Part shown: positions 43,526 to 52,692 of the stretch, in pieces
How positions within the stretch are numbered: the stretch's first letter is position 1
Layout of the letters: the number at the start of each line of letters is the position of its first letter
From: Hyphomonas sp.
Lineage (GTDB): Bacteria > Pseudomonadota > Alphaproteobacteria > Caulobacterales > Hyphomonadaceae
Length of the DNA: 64,000 nt
Reading direction: 5' to 3'
NCBI GenBank assembly: GCA_020638455.1
Contig: JACKIK010000001.1
Span: 124,001 to 188,000 of the forward strand
The notes under the pieces: generated by a model
The model's database searches: none
What the model saw: only the letters and a program-made list of their open reading frames with translations
What the model was told of the DNA's origin: nothing
Position numbers and translations under genes: made by a program

Positions 43526-44641
43526 ATGGCAATGAGGCTACGATTTCTCGATACGGCCCGAGCATTGGCCGTGCTCTATGTGCTTATTTTCCATGTCGCC
43601 GGGATCTGGTCGCTGCCATATCCGAAACAGATGACTCAGTTCATTCAATCCGGAGGCTCTGGTGTTGTCCTGTTTTTCGTGATCAGCGGGTTTTCGCTCT
43701 GCCTCACTATGCAACGGCACATGGAAAGTCAAAGCCCGAGGCTAAGCTACGCAACGGCAAGGATCTTTCGGATCGCGCCCCTCTACTATCTGTTGTTGAT
43801 CATCACCATCTGGCGCGATGCAGAGTTCCGTGACATGCTTCATGAGCCTGCCAAAGTTCTTGCGTCGGCGCTTCTTGTTTTCAACCTATACCCCGAATAT
43901 GCGAAAGGCATTGTCTGGGCCAGCTGGACTATCGGCGTGGAGATTATTTTCTATGCGATCTTCCCGGTGCTGTACCGTATTCTCAACAATTCCCAGAAAC
44001 GCATCGCTGCGCTGATAGGCGCTTCCTGGGCAACATATGCGCTCGCAACATTCTTCACGCCGCATCTGTCCGACGAAGTTCAGCGAAGTTTTTCCTATAT
44101 GAACTTTCCGCGCAACTTAGCAATCTTCCTATCCGGAATGGTCGCATTTGACACATACGTTCTACTCCACAGGAAGATTGCGGCCAATCAGGTTTCCTGG
44201 GGCCTTATGATCACGGCGATCGGCGCAAGTCTTGTTACTTCCTTTGTCATCCTAGCAAGGCTGACTTGGGGCAAGATCTTGTTTGTCGATCTTGGGTTGA
44301 TACAGGCGTTTAGCTACTCCGTCCTGATCCTCGGTTTGTCATTTCTTCCGAATATCTTAGCAGGCAATTGCATTACAGATTTTTATTCACGAGTCTGCTA
44401 TTCGGCGTATCTCTGGCATCCTTTGGTAATTTGGGCGCTCAAGGATGTGTATGACTTCTTCTATGCGTTGGAAGTTGCCATCTGGGAAAAGTTCGGCCTT
44501 AGCGTACTCACAACGCTGGTCGTTCTCTCTGCCGTGAGTTGGACTAGCTACCATCTCATTGAGCGGCCTGGACAAAAGATGGGCAAGCTTCTTCTAAAAA
44601 GATGGAACGCAAGAAAGTCAGCGCAACAGGCCGGCTACTGA
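43526..44641 (+). CDS. Acyltransferase family 3 membrane protein (O-acetyltransferase)
   Basis: A 371-residue protein with about ten membrane segments. The start RLRFLDTARALAVLYVLIFHVAGIW carries the conserved R and FH of acyltransferase-3 proteins, followed by GGSGVVLFFVISGFSLCL and RIFRIAPLYYLLL with the RxxRI motif. The C-terminus SRVCYSAYLWHPLVIWAL and SWTSYHLIERPGQKMGKLL completes the family pattern. These enzymes acylate, usually acetylate, sugars of O-antigens or exopolysaccharides at the cytoplasmic membrane. It stands between the IS remains and the 1124-residue glycosyltransferase, in a region of lower G/C. Confidence 0.9.
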   Translation: MAMRLRFLDTARALAVLYVLIFHVAGIWSLPYPKQMTQFIQSGGSGVVLFFVISGFSLCLTMQRHMESQSPRLSYATARIFRIAPLYYLLLIITIWRDAEFRDMLHEPAKVLASALLVFNLYPEYAKGIVWASWTIGVEIIFYAIFPVLYRILNNSQKRIAALIGASWATYALATFFTPHLSDEVQRSFSYMNFPRNLAIFLSGMVAFDTYVLLHRKIAANQVSWGLMITAIGASLVTSFVILARLTWGKILFVDLGLIQAFSYSVLILGLSFLPNILAGNCITDFYSRVCYSAYLWHPLVIWALKDVYDFFYALEVAIWEKFGLSVLTTLVVLSAVSWTSYHLIERPGQKMGKLLLKRWNARKSAQQAGY

Positions 44642-44792
44642 TCGTCCAATCCGGAGTTCGAGCGCTGAGGTTCAATAACTCACTGAAAGTTCGACCCACA
44701 AATGGATCCCACGCTTAGAATAATCAAGCGGCTCAAATTCGAGCCATGCCAGCGGAACAATACTGGAAGGACAGCTGAGTTTTGGACCTCTC

Positions 44793-47700
44793 TCAGCCAC
44801 TATACTTTCGATCCAATCTGTCTTCTAGCAGAGCAAGATAGTCTGCAGCCTTCTGTTGCATGTTTGCTGGCACCGCAACCATGCTAGCCACTTTCTCCTG
44901 CATGCGACGGATTTCATCCCACTCATGCTTTGTGAAGCGGGAAAGAGTGACGCTTGCCGGGTGGCGGCGGTGGTAGTTTAAGGGCCGGGGATCATAGGCA
45001 ATGCGCCCCCATTCGGCCATATACGTATAAACGCACCAATCGCCTGCGACCCGAAAGTCCGACACCTCATCGAAATACTTGTCCAGAACCCGCTTAAGAG
45101 CGGTTCTCCGCAACAAAACAGCACTGACATTAGGCAGTGTATTCTTAACTGAAAGCCCATTGGTCAGTTCTTCGACGCCCTCGTTGATGAACGGCTTCCT
45201 CCAACGCTCCGCATCTACATCCTGGACATAGTCGAGATAGCTCGCCGATAGGACTGCACCCTCCTCACTGACCTGGTTCGATTGGGTGTAGGATACCGCG
45301 ACATCCAGATGGGTGAACGCCATCGCAGCCACTTCCAGGAAATCCCGCGCCGCCCAGTCATCGGCTTCCGCAATCCAGATGATATCACCCTCCGCTAGGT
45401 CGACGCCTTTCTTCCACTGTGCAAATACCGATCCGGAGTTCGATTCGTTGCGAATGACCCTATAGCGCACCGAGCAATTGTGCAGCAGGGTCTGCGCTAC
45501 ACAAACGCTATCATCCGTAGACGCGTCATCGAGAAAGATGATCTCCCACACAGGTATGGACTGATTCAGGATTGAGCCCAGACGGTGCGGCAGATGGCGA
45601 GCATAATTGTAGTTTGGCACAATCACGCTGATTTTCGGCACCGGCTCGCCTAGGAGGCGCAGCATGTCACCGACGAAGCTCCTGAAGCCGAACCGGGTGC
45701 GCGCAATGTCCAGTCCTTGCGCGCCTGCCCGCCTCTGCGCATCCGGACTGCGCAGCAACTCCATCAGCGCGGTCGCGAACCCCTCGGGCGCGCCATCGGG
45801 CAGCACGACGACCGCGCTACTGCCGGCAAGATCGGACACGCCACCCGTCCCGGCAATCGTGAACACAGGCGTCCCCGCATCCAGCGCCTCGATAGCGGTC
45901 GAGGGATAAGGGTCTTCGCGCGAAGTCAGCGCGAATGCGCTTGCCGCCGCATAAAACCGTCCTGTATCGCTCTGGAAGCCGACGAAATGGATATTCTCGG
46001 CAGCGCCGCCGGCTTCGGCCAGTATGGTGGTGGAGGCCCTCTCCATCTCCTTCGAGCGATTGCCGACCCAGACAAAATGCACGTCCCGGTCCGACTTGGC
46101 GGCGGCAACACCCCAAAGGCAGAATCGGTCGACGCCCTTGCGTCGGTCGCCATAGCCGACCCCGACGACAATTCGCGACGTCTCCGGCAATCCGAGCTCC
46201 GCACACAGGCGCTGCCGGGCCAGCTCCTTTTCGTCTAGCGAGACGATCCCATCCCGCTTGTAGAGGCCTTGCGGCGCAATGACAGGGTGGGCCCAGTCAT
46301 GGCCGAGCACATCCTTCGCCGTGCGCTGTTCGACAAAGGTCGAAGCGAACACGACCTGTCTCGCATGCCGGTCGAGCGCCCGCAGCGCCGGCTCCAGATG
46401 CATCGTCCGGATCAGTTCAGGCAGCTCATGCACCAGGCCGATACATTCGATCCCGGCCTCGGCAAAATACGGCACAAGCCACGCAGACGCCGACGAGTTC
46501 ACAATCGCCCGCGTGTAGCCCTCATCCTCAAGACCCCGCACCGTTTCACGGATGATGTCTTCATCCACCCGCCCGCGCGGCAGCACATAGAGGCGACCAT
46601 ACGTGCTGAACCGTTCCGCCAATGACCCGTCGCCGCCCGCAATCGTTGAGACCTCGTAACCGAACACATTGCGCAGCGTCGCAACGAAATTCAGCGACAG
46701 GAACTGCGCTCCATGCCGGTGCAGGTCGTGCACGGCGACGATGATCTTCCGCCGCGGCTGCGAGCTCACCTCTGCCATGTCATGCACCAGTTCGGCCGGC
46801 TCCATCCGCTCCGCATCGGCATCTGACTGCAGCCCCCTCCGCAGCGCCTCCAGCCAAACATAGCCATGCGTCAAATCCGGTTCAAGGCAGGCGCCCTCGG
46901 CCCACTCATTCCAGGCATTGACGAACACGAGCCGCTCCGACGGGTCGTCAAAGCGCGCCGCAACATCGTCAGCCGCGCGCCGCACCCAGCCGGTGAACTG
47001 GTCCGGATCGGTCTTTACGAAGATTGTGCCACGGTTCATGCGCCTGGCGGTATTGTCCCAGCGCGGCGTCACCCCGCGGAACAGCTTGTAGCCCGGATCG
47101 GCATAGGCCTCCGCTCGCTTAGGCAGGACGCTCCAGTCATACACCTTGCACTGGAAGTCATCCGTCACCGGATCGACGAGGCCGTCTTCCGGCTCAAGCC
47201 CCATATTGTTGGGCGGGAACTCCGTCGCCGCATCGAAACCGAATGCCGCCGGGTCGGCCGTGTCGAAAGATTGCGTGCAGACGAGGTAGATCTCCCCGAC
47301 CCCGTTGTCCCGGCACCAGCCGCGCCAGCGCTCGGCCGTCGCCTTCGCATCCGGCAACAGGCCCGGCCGGTACACCATGACCAGCGGCCGACCTATTACC
47401 CGCAGGTATTTCGGATTGCGCAGGTAGCGCGCGAGATAGGAAATGAAGGCAATATCGTCGTCCGGCGAATGGTGCTGCGCCATCAGCACTTCCTGCTCGC
47501 GCCCGTCCCAGGTCCGGCTCCACGGCTCGTTCGCCCAGCAGAGGCAAAACGGGAAGTCGATCGCATCGTCCTCCGCATACTGCTCAATCGGCGCCTCGAG
47601 CAGGCGCTTGCCGCCGAACCAGTAGAAATAGAAGCAGAAGGCTTCGAGCCCGTACTGGTGCGCCAGCGTAGCCTGCCGGCGGCGCACCTGCGGATGCTTC

Positions 47701-48167
47701 AGCAGGTCGTAATAGCCAAGCTCACCCGGCCGGGCGGGCTGGTCATGGCCTTCGAATTGCGGCTTCGCCCGGCGCACATTGGTCCACTCGGTAAAGCCTT
47801 CGCCCCACCAGGCATCGTTCTCGGGAATCGGATGGAACTGTGGCAGGTAGAACGCGATCGCCCGGGCCCGCAAGCTAGCCGGCCGCGGCAAGCCGGACAG
47901 TTCGGCATGCGCAGCCTCGCCGGACTCCAGCAGCGGCCGCATCGCCCGCCGGCGCCGCGCCTCTGCCAGCCGGTCTTCTTCCGCCTTCCAGTTGCGATAC
48001 GTGGCGCTCCAGCTGACCAGAAAGGGAAAGTTGCGGAACACGAATCCCGCGGCTCGCTCCTTGGCGGCGCGTGATCCCGGCAGCCTCCGCCAGACGGCCC
48101 GAAGCCCCACCGACAAGGCCTGCCGGACGGTTCGCACGATCCCCTTGCCTGTCTCGGCCGACTGCAT
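44793..48167 (-). CDS. 1124-residue WbsX-GT4-GT2 fusion glycosyltransferase
   Basis: Three modules in one chain. A WbsX/GH99-like module spans about residues 100-450 (AIAFYLPQFHPIPENDAWWGEGFTEWTN, CWANEPWSRTWDG, VFVNAWNEWAEGACLEPD). A GT4 GT-B module spans about 470-835 (VHDLHRHGAQFLSLNF, VVGVGYGDRRKGVDRFCLWG, FALTSREDPYPSTAIEALDAGTPVFTIAGTGG). A GT2 module spans about 843-1090 (KISVIVPNYNYARHLPHRLGSILNQ, IWIAEADDWAARDFLEVA). The order is the same as the last three modules of the 2058-residue protein, so they are paralogs. The basic N-terminus has no signal. It would build two or more linkages of the cell-surface glycan. Confidence 0.85.
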   Translation of the reverse strand: MQSAETGKGIVRTVRQALSVGLRAVWRRLPGSRAAKERAAGFVFRNFPFLVSWSATYRNWKAEEDRLAEARRRRAMRPLLESGEAAHAELSGLPRPASLRARAIAFYLPQFHPIPENDAWWGEGFTEWTNVRRAKPQFEGHDQPARPGELGYYDLLKHPQVRRRQATLAHQYGLEAFCFYFYWFGGKRLLEAPIEQYAEDDAIDFPFCLCWANEPWSRTWDGREQEVLMAQHHSPDDDIAFISYLARYLRNPKYLRVIGRPLVMVYRPGLLPDAKATAERWRGWCRDNGVGEIYLVCTQSFDTADPAAFGFDAATEFPPNNMGLEPEDGLVDPVTDDFQCKVYDWSVLPKRAEAYADPGYKLFRGVTPRWDNTARRMNRGTIFVKTDPDQFTGWVRRAADDVAARFDDPSERLVFVNAWNEWAEGACLEPDLTHGYVWLEALRRGLQSDADAERMEPAELVHDMAEVSSQPRRKIIVAVHDLHRHGAQFLSLNFVATLRNVFGYEVSTIAGGDGSLAERFSTYGRLYVLPRGRVDEDIIRETVRGLEDEGYTRAIVNSSASAWLVPYFAEAGIECIGLVHELPELIRTMHLEPALRALDRHARQVVFASTFVEQRTAKDVLGHDWAHPVIAPQGLYKRDGIVSLDEKELARQRLCAELGLPETSRIVVGVGYGDRRKGVDRFCLWGVAAAKSDRDVHFVWVGNRSKEMERASTTILAEAGGAAENIHFVGFQSDTGRFYAAASAFALTSREDPYPSTAIEALDAGTPVFTIAGTGGVSDLAGSSAVVVLPDGAPEGFATALMELLRSPDAQRRAGAQGLDIARTRFGFRSFVGDMLRLLGEPVPKISVIVPNYNYARHLPHRLGSILNQSIPVWEIIFLDDASTDDSVCVAQTLLHNCSVRYRVIRNESNSGSVFAQWKKGVDLAEGDIIWIAEADDWAARDFLEVAAMAFTHLDVAVSYTQSNQVSEEGAVLSASYLDYVQDVDAERWRKPFINEGVEELTNGLSVKNTLPNVSAVLLRRTALKRVLDKYFDEVSDFRVAGDWCVYTYMAEWGRIAYDPRPLNYHRRHPASVTLSRFTKHEWDEIRRMQEKVASMVAVPANMQQKAADYLALLEDRLDRKYSG

Positions 48168-48290
48168 ATCAATTCAACTTGTAACTGGCGCCTTCTGGCG
48201 CCCTTCCTTCCACTATCCTTGCTGTGATTCAACTGGCCATCTGCCATGTCTGCGTTTGAACCCGGCCGTCAGGAATGCTAGGGCCCGCCC

Positions 48291-49565
48291 ATGACCACCG
48301 GCTGCTTCACGATCTGCTCGCGAAACTATCTCGCCTATACGCTGACGCTTCGCGACAGCCTGCGCGAGCACGAGCCGGATCTGCCTTTCACGATCTTCCT
48401 GGCAGACGCCCCCTTGCAGGATGGCGCGCCCGAAGACGTTGAAATCACTACGGTTTCCGAAATCGGCATTGAAAACCTCGACAACATGGCCTGGCGCTAC
48501 AATGTCGTTGAGTTCAACACGGCGGTCAAACCCTTCTGCTTCGACTACCTGTTTGACACGAAAGGCCTGACCGCCGCGATCTATCTCGATCCGGACATCC
48601 GGCTGTTCGGCCCGCTGACGGCGGTTCACGCCGCCCTCGCCGATGGGGCCTCCTGCGTCCTCACCCCGCACATCTGCGCCCCGCTGACCGACGACAAGAC
48701 CCCCTCGGATATCGACCTCATGCGGTCCGGCACCTTCAATCTCGGCTTTGGCGCCTTTGCCAAAGTGCCGGAGGCCCGGGCCTTCCTGTCCTGGTGGGGC
48801 GACAAGCTGCGCCAGCACTGCCGGGTGGACCTCGAAAACGGCCTGTTCGTCGACCAGCGCTTCGTCGACTTCGCGCCCAGCTTCCTCGAACGCCTCAGCA
48901 TCCTGCGCGACCCCAGCTACAATGTCGCCTACTGGAACCTCGCCCACCGCTCCGTGGCGAAGTCCGGGGCCGGATGGACCGCTGGCGGCCGCCCGCTCGC
49001 CTTCTTCCATTTCAGCGGCGTCGTGCCGGGCGCGGCCGACATCTTCTCCAAACACCAGTCCCGCTTCGACATGACCAATATCGGCGAGGCCGCCGGACTT
49101 GTCCGCGACTACACCGCCCGCATCGAAGCGAACGGACATGCGCACTGGTCGGCCATCCCCTACACCTACGGACGGTTTGCCACCGGAGAGCCGATTGCGG
49201 ACCCGATGCGCCGCGGCCCGCCGGCTGACCCCGCGGACCCGTTCGCCGCCCCGAACCATGCCTACTGGAACACCCCCAGCGACCGCGTCGACCAGACAGC
49301 CGGCGCAGCTATCACGAGGCTTATGCTCGCCATCCACGATGCCCGCACGGACCTCCGACAGGCCTTCCCGCTTTCCACCAAAGCCGGCCGCCGCGATTTC
49401 CATGCCTGGTTCATCGCCCACGGCGCCCGCGAGTACCGGCTCGGTGAGGCCTCCATTGCCCCCGCCCTTTCGGCATCCATCCTGCCCGGCAAGACCCTCG
49501 CCCGCCTCCGTCTGGCGCTGCGGCGTCCGTCCGCGAACGGGCGTGGAAACGCGAGCCTTCAATAA
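48291..49565 (+). CDS. GT-A glycosyltransferase, likely of a sialyl/galactosyl GT8-like type
   Basis: A 424-residue protein: TGCFTICSRNYLAYTLTLRDSLREHEPDLPFTIFLAD at the N-terminus, MAWRYNVVEFNTAVKPFCFDYLF, and the catalytic DxD in AIYLDPDIRLFGPL (about residues 96-110). HICAPLTDDKTPSDIDLMRSGTFNLGFGAF and FFHFSGVVPG follow, a pattern seen in GT8-like or unclassified surface-polysaccharide enzymes. The exact family and sugar cannot be decided. It is divergent from the WbsX-GT4-GT2 gene with 123 bases between. Downstream lie remnants of a sulfotransferase gene. Confidence 0.7.
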   Translation: MTTGCFTICSRNYLAYTLTLRDSLREHEPDLPFTIFLADAPLQDGAPEDVEITTVSEIGIENLDNMAWRYNVVEFNTAVKPFCFDYLFDTKGLTAAIYLDPDIRLFGPLTAVHAALADGASCVLTPHICAPLTDDKTPSDIDLMRSGTFNLGFGAFAKVPEARAFLSWWGDKLRQHCRVDLENGLFVDQRFVDFAPSFLERLSILRDPSYNVAYWNLAHRSVAKSGAGWTAGGRPLAFFHFSGVVPGAADIFSKHQSRFDMTNIGEAAGLVRDYTARIEANGHAHWSAIPYTYGRFATGEPIADPMRRGPPADPADPFAAPNHAYWNTPSDRVDQTAGAAITRLMLAIHDARTDLRQAFPLSTKAGRRDFHAWFIAHGAREYRLGEASIAPALSASILPGKTLARLRLALRRPSANGRGNASLQ

Positions 49566-49712
49566 ATAAGCATCGAGCGCTTGCACGTCTTCATTGCAGG
49601 CATCCAGAAGACCGCGGAGACAACGTTTCACGCTCATATGTTCGCGCGTTCTAGGATCCGTAGGGCACTTAGCGCACACCGTCCGATAGCTGCCGTTTCT
49701 ATTCTATCATGA
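49566..49712 (+). pseudogene. Remnant of a sulfotransferase N-terminus
   Basis: The frame immediately after the preceding stop reads RLHVFIAGIQKTAETTFHAHMF (49578-49643), then ARSRIRRALSAHRPIAAVSIL and a TGA. This resembles the start of PAPS-dependent sulfotransferases, consensus HVFIAGTQKTGTTTLHAYLAEHP, whose loop binds the 5'-phosphosulfate; the loop here is GIQKTAETT. No further sulfotransferase sequence follows in any frame, so it is a decayed fragment. Confidence 0.5.
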
Positions 49713-50646
49713 CGGTGCGCGGTACAGCGATGCAGACCAAATATTTGAATTGACTTGCCATTCTATTCAACCTGCAGCATTTTCACGATGCATCGTTGCA
49801 GATCTCAAGCGTCAATGGCTTCCATAATTCGAGTCGCTGCACAAGCGCAGCTGTGCTGGCAACAGGTATGCATAGCAATTCGCGTCAGGTGCGATTCAGC
49901 TACCGCCGGGTAGACTGACATGATACCAGCCAATTGGCGCAATCCCGTCATGAATGTGAATCTGTTCAAAAATGCCACCCTGTTACCGCGCACTGTTGCT
50001 CCTCTTGCTGCATCGAGGGCGGCGCCGTCGTATCTTAGCCGCCCGAAAAGTCTGGCTTTTCTGATCCCTCAGCCGTTCGAGATGGCAAGGCCGCCTCGCG
50101 CTCTAACCATCGACAACAATTTTCAATTGCCACAAATATGTTTCTGACAGGCACCTGCTTGCCCAGCTGTGACGATCTGGCAGCGAGACCATCGTTCGGT
50201 CAGCGTCGGCTACCGCCATTCCACCCAAATAGGAGAAAGGCGGCGACTTTGCGATCTGGGAGAAGACTCGACAAAAATCTTAGCTCTTGTTGGCAGCCTG
50301 CAGTTCGACCCATGAAGGGAAGAGCGACAATACATGCAGGCGCTGGTACCATAGAATCACAACTCTCGTCTTGCCGAGCGGCTATCTCATCCTCATGTCC
50401 ACCTGGTACACTGTTTGCGCCTTCCGCCACTGGAGCGCATGGCATCCATTCCTGCGATCTCAGCAGCGAATCAATTGTATATTCCTGTACGCTACGTCGA
50501 ACCAGAGCATCAGGGTTATCCGTGGCGGGGCCCGACCCGGTGAGCCCTGCAAGCCTTCCACCTCCTACCGCGAGCCGAACTCACTGGCTCGACTAATCTG
50601 TTATTGGTGCCGAACCAACTCGTGATCGGTCTTCTGAAGACCGCCC
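49713..50646. other. Gene-free stretch with decayed sequence
   Basis: No frame in these 930 bases looks like a maintained gene. On the minus strand between about 50210 and 50300 the string ELRFLSSLLPDRKVAAFLL is reminiscent of the helix before the DNA-binding domain of Crp/Fnr regulators, and shifted frames around it give weakly compatible pieces, so a long-dead regulator is possible. I see no tRNA, inverted-repeat pair or IS end here. Confidence 0.35.
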
Positions 50647-51204
50647 TCAAAAAGGCGACGCAAAGTCCACAAAGCGCTGAGCCGCTTGATCTTTTTCAGA
50701 CAGCGACGCCTCTTTAGACGAAATACCCCAGTCGATGCCCAACGTCTTGTCGCACCACAGCACGGCACCATCGCATTCTTTCGAATAGTAGGCGTCGACC
50801 TTGTAGGTGATCTCAGTATCAGGCTCCAGCGTCACGAAGCCATGCAGGAAGCCCTTCGGAATGTAGATCTGCACGCCATTTTCGGCGCTCAGCACGGCGC
50901 GCACCCATTTGCCATAGGTCGGCGAGGCTTTGCGCACGTCCACCACCACATCCAGAATTGATCCGCGCAACACGCGTACCAGCTTTGACTGCGCGAAGGG
51001 TGGCGCCTGATAGTGCAGCGCGCGCACAGTGCCCTTCCGGGTCGAGAGGGAATGATTGTCCTGCAGGAAATCAGCCTCGATGCCGGCATCCTTGAACAGC
51101 TTTTCATTGTAGGTTTCGCTGAAGAATCCACGATCATCCGCAAATCGAGTTGGCGTTACAAGCCTCACATCCGCAATCGCCAATGGCTCGACTTTCAGGG
51201 ACAT
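50647..51204 (-). CDS. rmlC: dTDP-4-dehydrorhamnose 3,5-epimerase
   Basis: A 185-residue cupin of the RmlC type from the ATG at 51204. The motifs RFADDRGFFSETYNEKLFKDAGI, QDNHSLSTRKGTVRALHYQAPP, SPTYGKWVRAVLSAENGVQIYIPKGFLHGFVTL and TEITYKVDAYYSKECDGAVLWCDKTLGIDW contain the catalytic histidine (RALHYQ) and tyrosine. It converts dTDP-4-keto-6-deoxyglucose to its 3,5-epimer between RmlB and RmlD. It is separated from rmlBDA by 22 kb, and there is no second rmlC visible, so the pathway relies on this distant copy. AGGTTTCC-type spacing upstream gives a weak ribosome site. Confidence 0.95.
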   Translation of the reverse strand: MSLKVEPLAIADVRLVTPTRFADDRGFFSETYNEKLFKDAGIEADFLQDNHSLSTRKGTVRALHYQAPPFAQSKLVRVLRGSILDVVVDVRKASPTYGKWVRAVLSAENGVQIYIPKGFLHGFVTLEPDTEITYKVDAYYSKECDGAVLWCDKTLGIDWGISSKEASLSEKDQAAQRFVDFASPF

Positions 51205-51349
51205 GGGAAACCTCTCGTCTAAAAAAATCCCACCCCGTTTGCATGTTCTCCGCCGTGCTGTCCACCGCACGGCGCCGGTCATTCAGGCAATGTGAAAATC
51301 CCGACAGATTTGATGGATTTCAACCTTGCCTTGGCCGGTTCGCAAAGGC

Positions 51350-52615
51350 ATGAGTGTCTGCACTGATTGTGGGGTATCGGGGAGCGTTTTGGACGGTAAA
51401 GTGCTGTTTGATTCTCCCCTCGCGCACGGCAAGGCAATGATGCGCAGGATGATCCTGCCGCAACCGGGGCTGCAGTCTGTCACATTTCGGGATCGCAGCC
51501 CGCTTGTCGTCGCCGGCATGTTCCGGACAGGCAATGGCATCGGGCGCGCCGCCATGTCGTGCTACGAAGCGCTACTCCGCGAGGGCCTTTCGCCGCTCGC
51601 CGTTGACCTCAGTGACATGTTCCACCAGCAGGAAATGGAGAGCAGGATTCCACTCTCTCCCATGCCGCGGTCGCGCAATGGCACGTTGATTCTGTTCGCC
51701 AACGCGCCGGAAACCCAGCGCGCGCTAATGGGCCTCGGCCTGCGCCGCTGGCATAATTGGCGCATCATCGGCGCCTGGGCCTGGGAGCTTACCGTCGGCC
51801 CGTCCGGCTGGGCCCGGCAGGCGCGCATGCTGTCCGAAGTCTGGTACCCAAGCCATTATGTGCACGGCGCGCTACATTCGCAGGTCTCCACCTTCCACCG
51901 TGTCGTCCCGCACTACGTCCCGGCCTACACCAATCTCGCCCCACTGAAAGCCGAAGCGAACAACGGCACGCAGCTGCGCGTCCTCAGTGTCGCCGATGGC
52001 CGGTCCTCCCTGCCGCGGAAGAACCTGCTGGCGGCAATCGCCATGTTCCGGCGCGCCTTTCCGGGCCGGGAGAAGGTGGAACTCTGCGTCAAGTGCCGCA
52101 ATCTCCGCCTGCATCCGGACTACCAGCGTGAAGTCATGCAGGCCGCCGACGAAGACGCGCGCATCCGCATTATTGACCGCACCATGCCGCAGGACGAGTA
52201 CGAGGCGCTGCTGGTCAGCAGCGACGTCGTAATCTCGGCCCATCGCGCCGAGGGCTTCGGCCTGCACCTCGCCGAGGCGATGGCCTCCGGCAAGGCCGTG
52301 ATCGCCACCGGCTGGTCGGGCAATCTCGAATTCATGAACCCGTCGAACTCGATCCTGCTGCCCTACCGGCTGACGCCGGTGAAGGACTCCAGCGGCATCT
52401 ACAAGGGCTATCACGGCGCCCAGTGGGCCGAGGCCGAAATCGACGCAGGCGCTCACGCCCTGCGCGATCTGTATGACAGCCCGTCCAGCCTCGAATCGAT
52501 CGCCGAGGCAGGCAGGCGCTCGATCGGGCGGACGCTCACCTCTTCCCGTTACACCGACGCCCTGTTCGACCGTCTGGCCCATGAGGCGCCGACGCTTGCA
52601 GGAAACAACGTGTAA
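51350..52615 (+). CDS. Glycosyltransferase family 4-like (GT-B)
   Basis: About 421 residues. The N-terminal half contains VVAGMFRTGNGIGRAAMSCYEALLREGLSPLAVDLSDMF and WRIIGAWAWELTVGPSGWARQARMLSEVWYPSHYVHGAL. The C-terminal half has the donor-binding sequence VISAHRAEGFGLHLAEAMASGKAVIATGWSGNLEFMNPSNSILLPY, with the E-x7-E signature of GT4. It is missing the usual N-terminal glycine loop and may be a divergent member. The start is uncertain; the ATG at 51350 is used, and 51326 and later Met codons are possible. The next gene is a sugar aminotransferase in the same direction, 77 bases on. Confidence 0.82.
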   Translation: MSVCTDCGVSGSVLDGKVLFDSPLAHGKAMMRRMILPQPGLQSVTFRDRSPLVVAGMFRTGNGIGRAAMSCYEALLREGLSPLAVDLSDMFHQQEMESRIPLSPMPRSRNGTLILFANAPETQRALMGLGLRRWHNWRIIGAWAWELTVGPSGWARQARMLSEVWYPSHYVHGALHSQVSTFHRVVPHYVPAYTNLAPLKAEANNGTQLRVLSVADGRSSLPRKNLLAAIAMFRRAFPGREKVELCVKCRNLRLHPDYQREVMQAADEDARIRIIDRTMPQDEYEALLVSSDVVISAHRAEGFGLHLAEAMASGKAVIATGWSGNLEFMNPSNSILLPYRLTPVKDSSGIYKGYHGAQWAEAEIDAGAHALRDLYDSPSSLESIAEAGRRSIGRTLTSSRYTDALFDRLAHEAPTLAGNNV

Positions 52616-52692
52616 CCAGCCGTGACTTGCAGGCGGCATTGCCGGCCCCGTATGTGCTGCCGTTGGCCCAACCCAGTCTGGTGAGCGTATCC

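Noticed and set aside
46866..48074. A 402-codon plus-strand frame inside the WbsX-GT4-GT2 gene
   Set aside because: The minus-strand WbsX motifs such as NAWNEWAEG are clear, so this is an antisense shadow.
48213..49679. A 488-codon minus-strand frame opposite the GT-A glycosyltransferase
   Set aside because: The plus strand has a DxD motif and a glycosyltransferase pattern; the minus-strand protein is low complexity and begins inside the remnant sequence.
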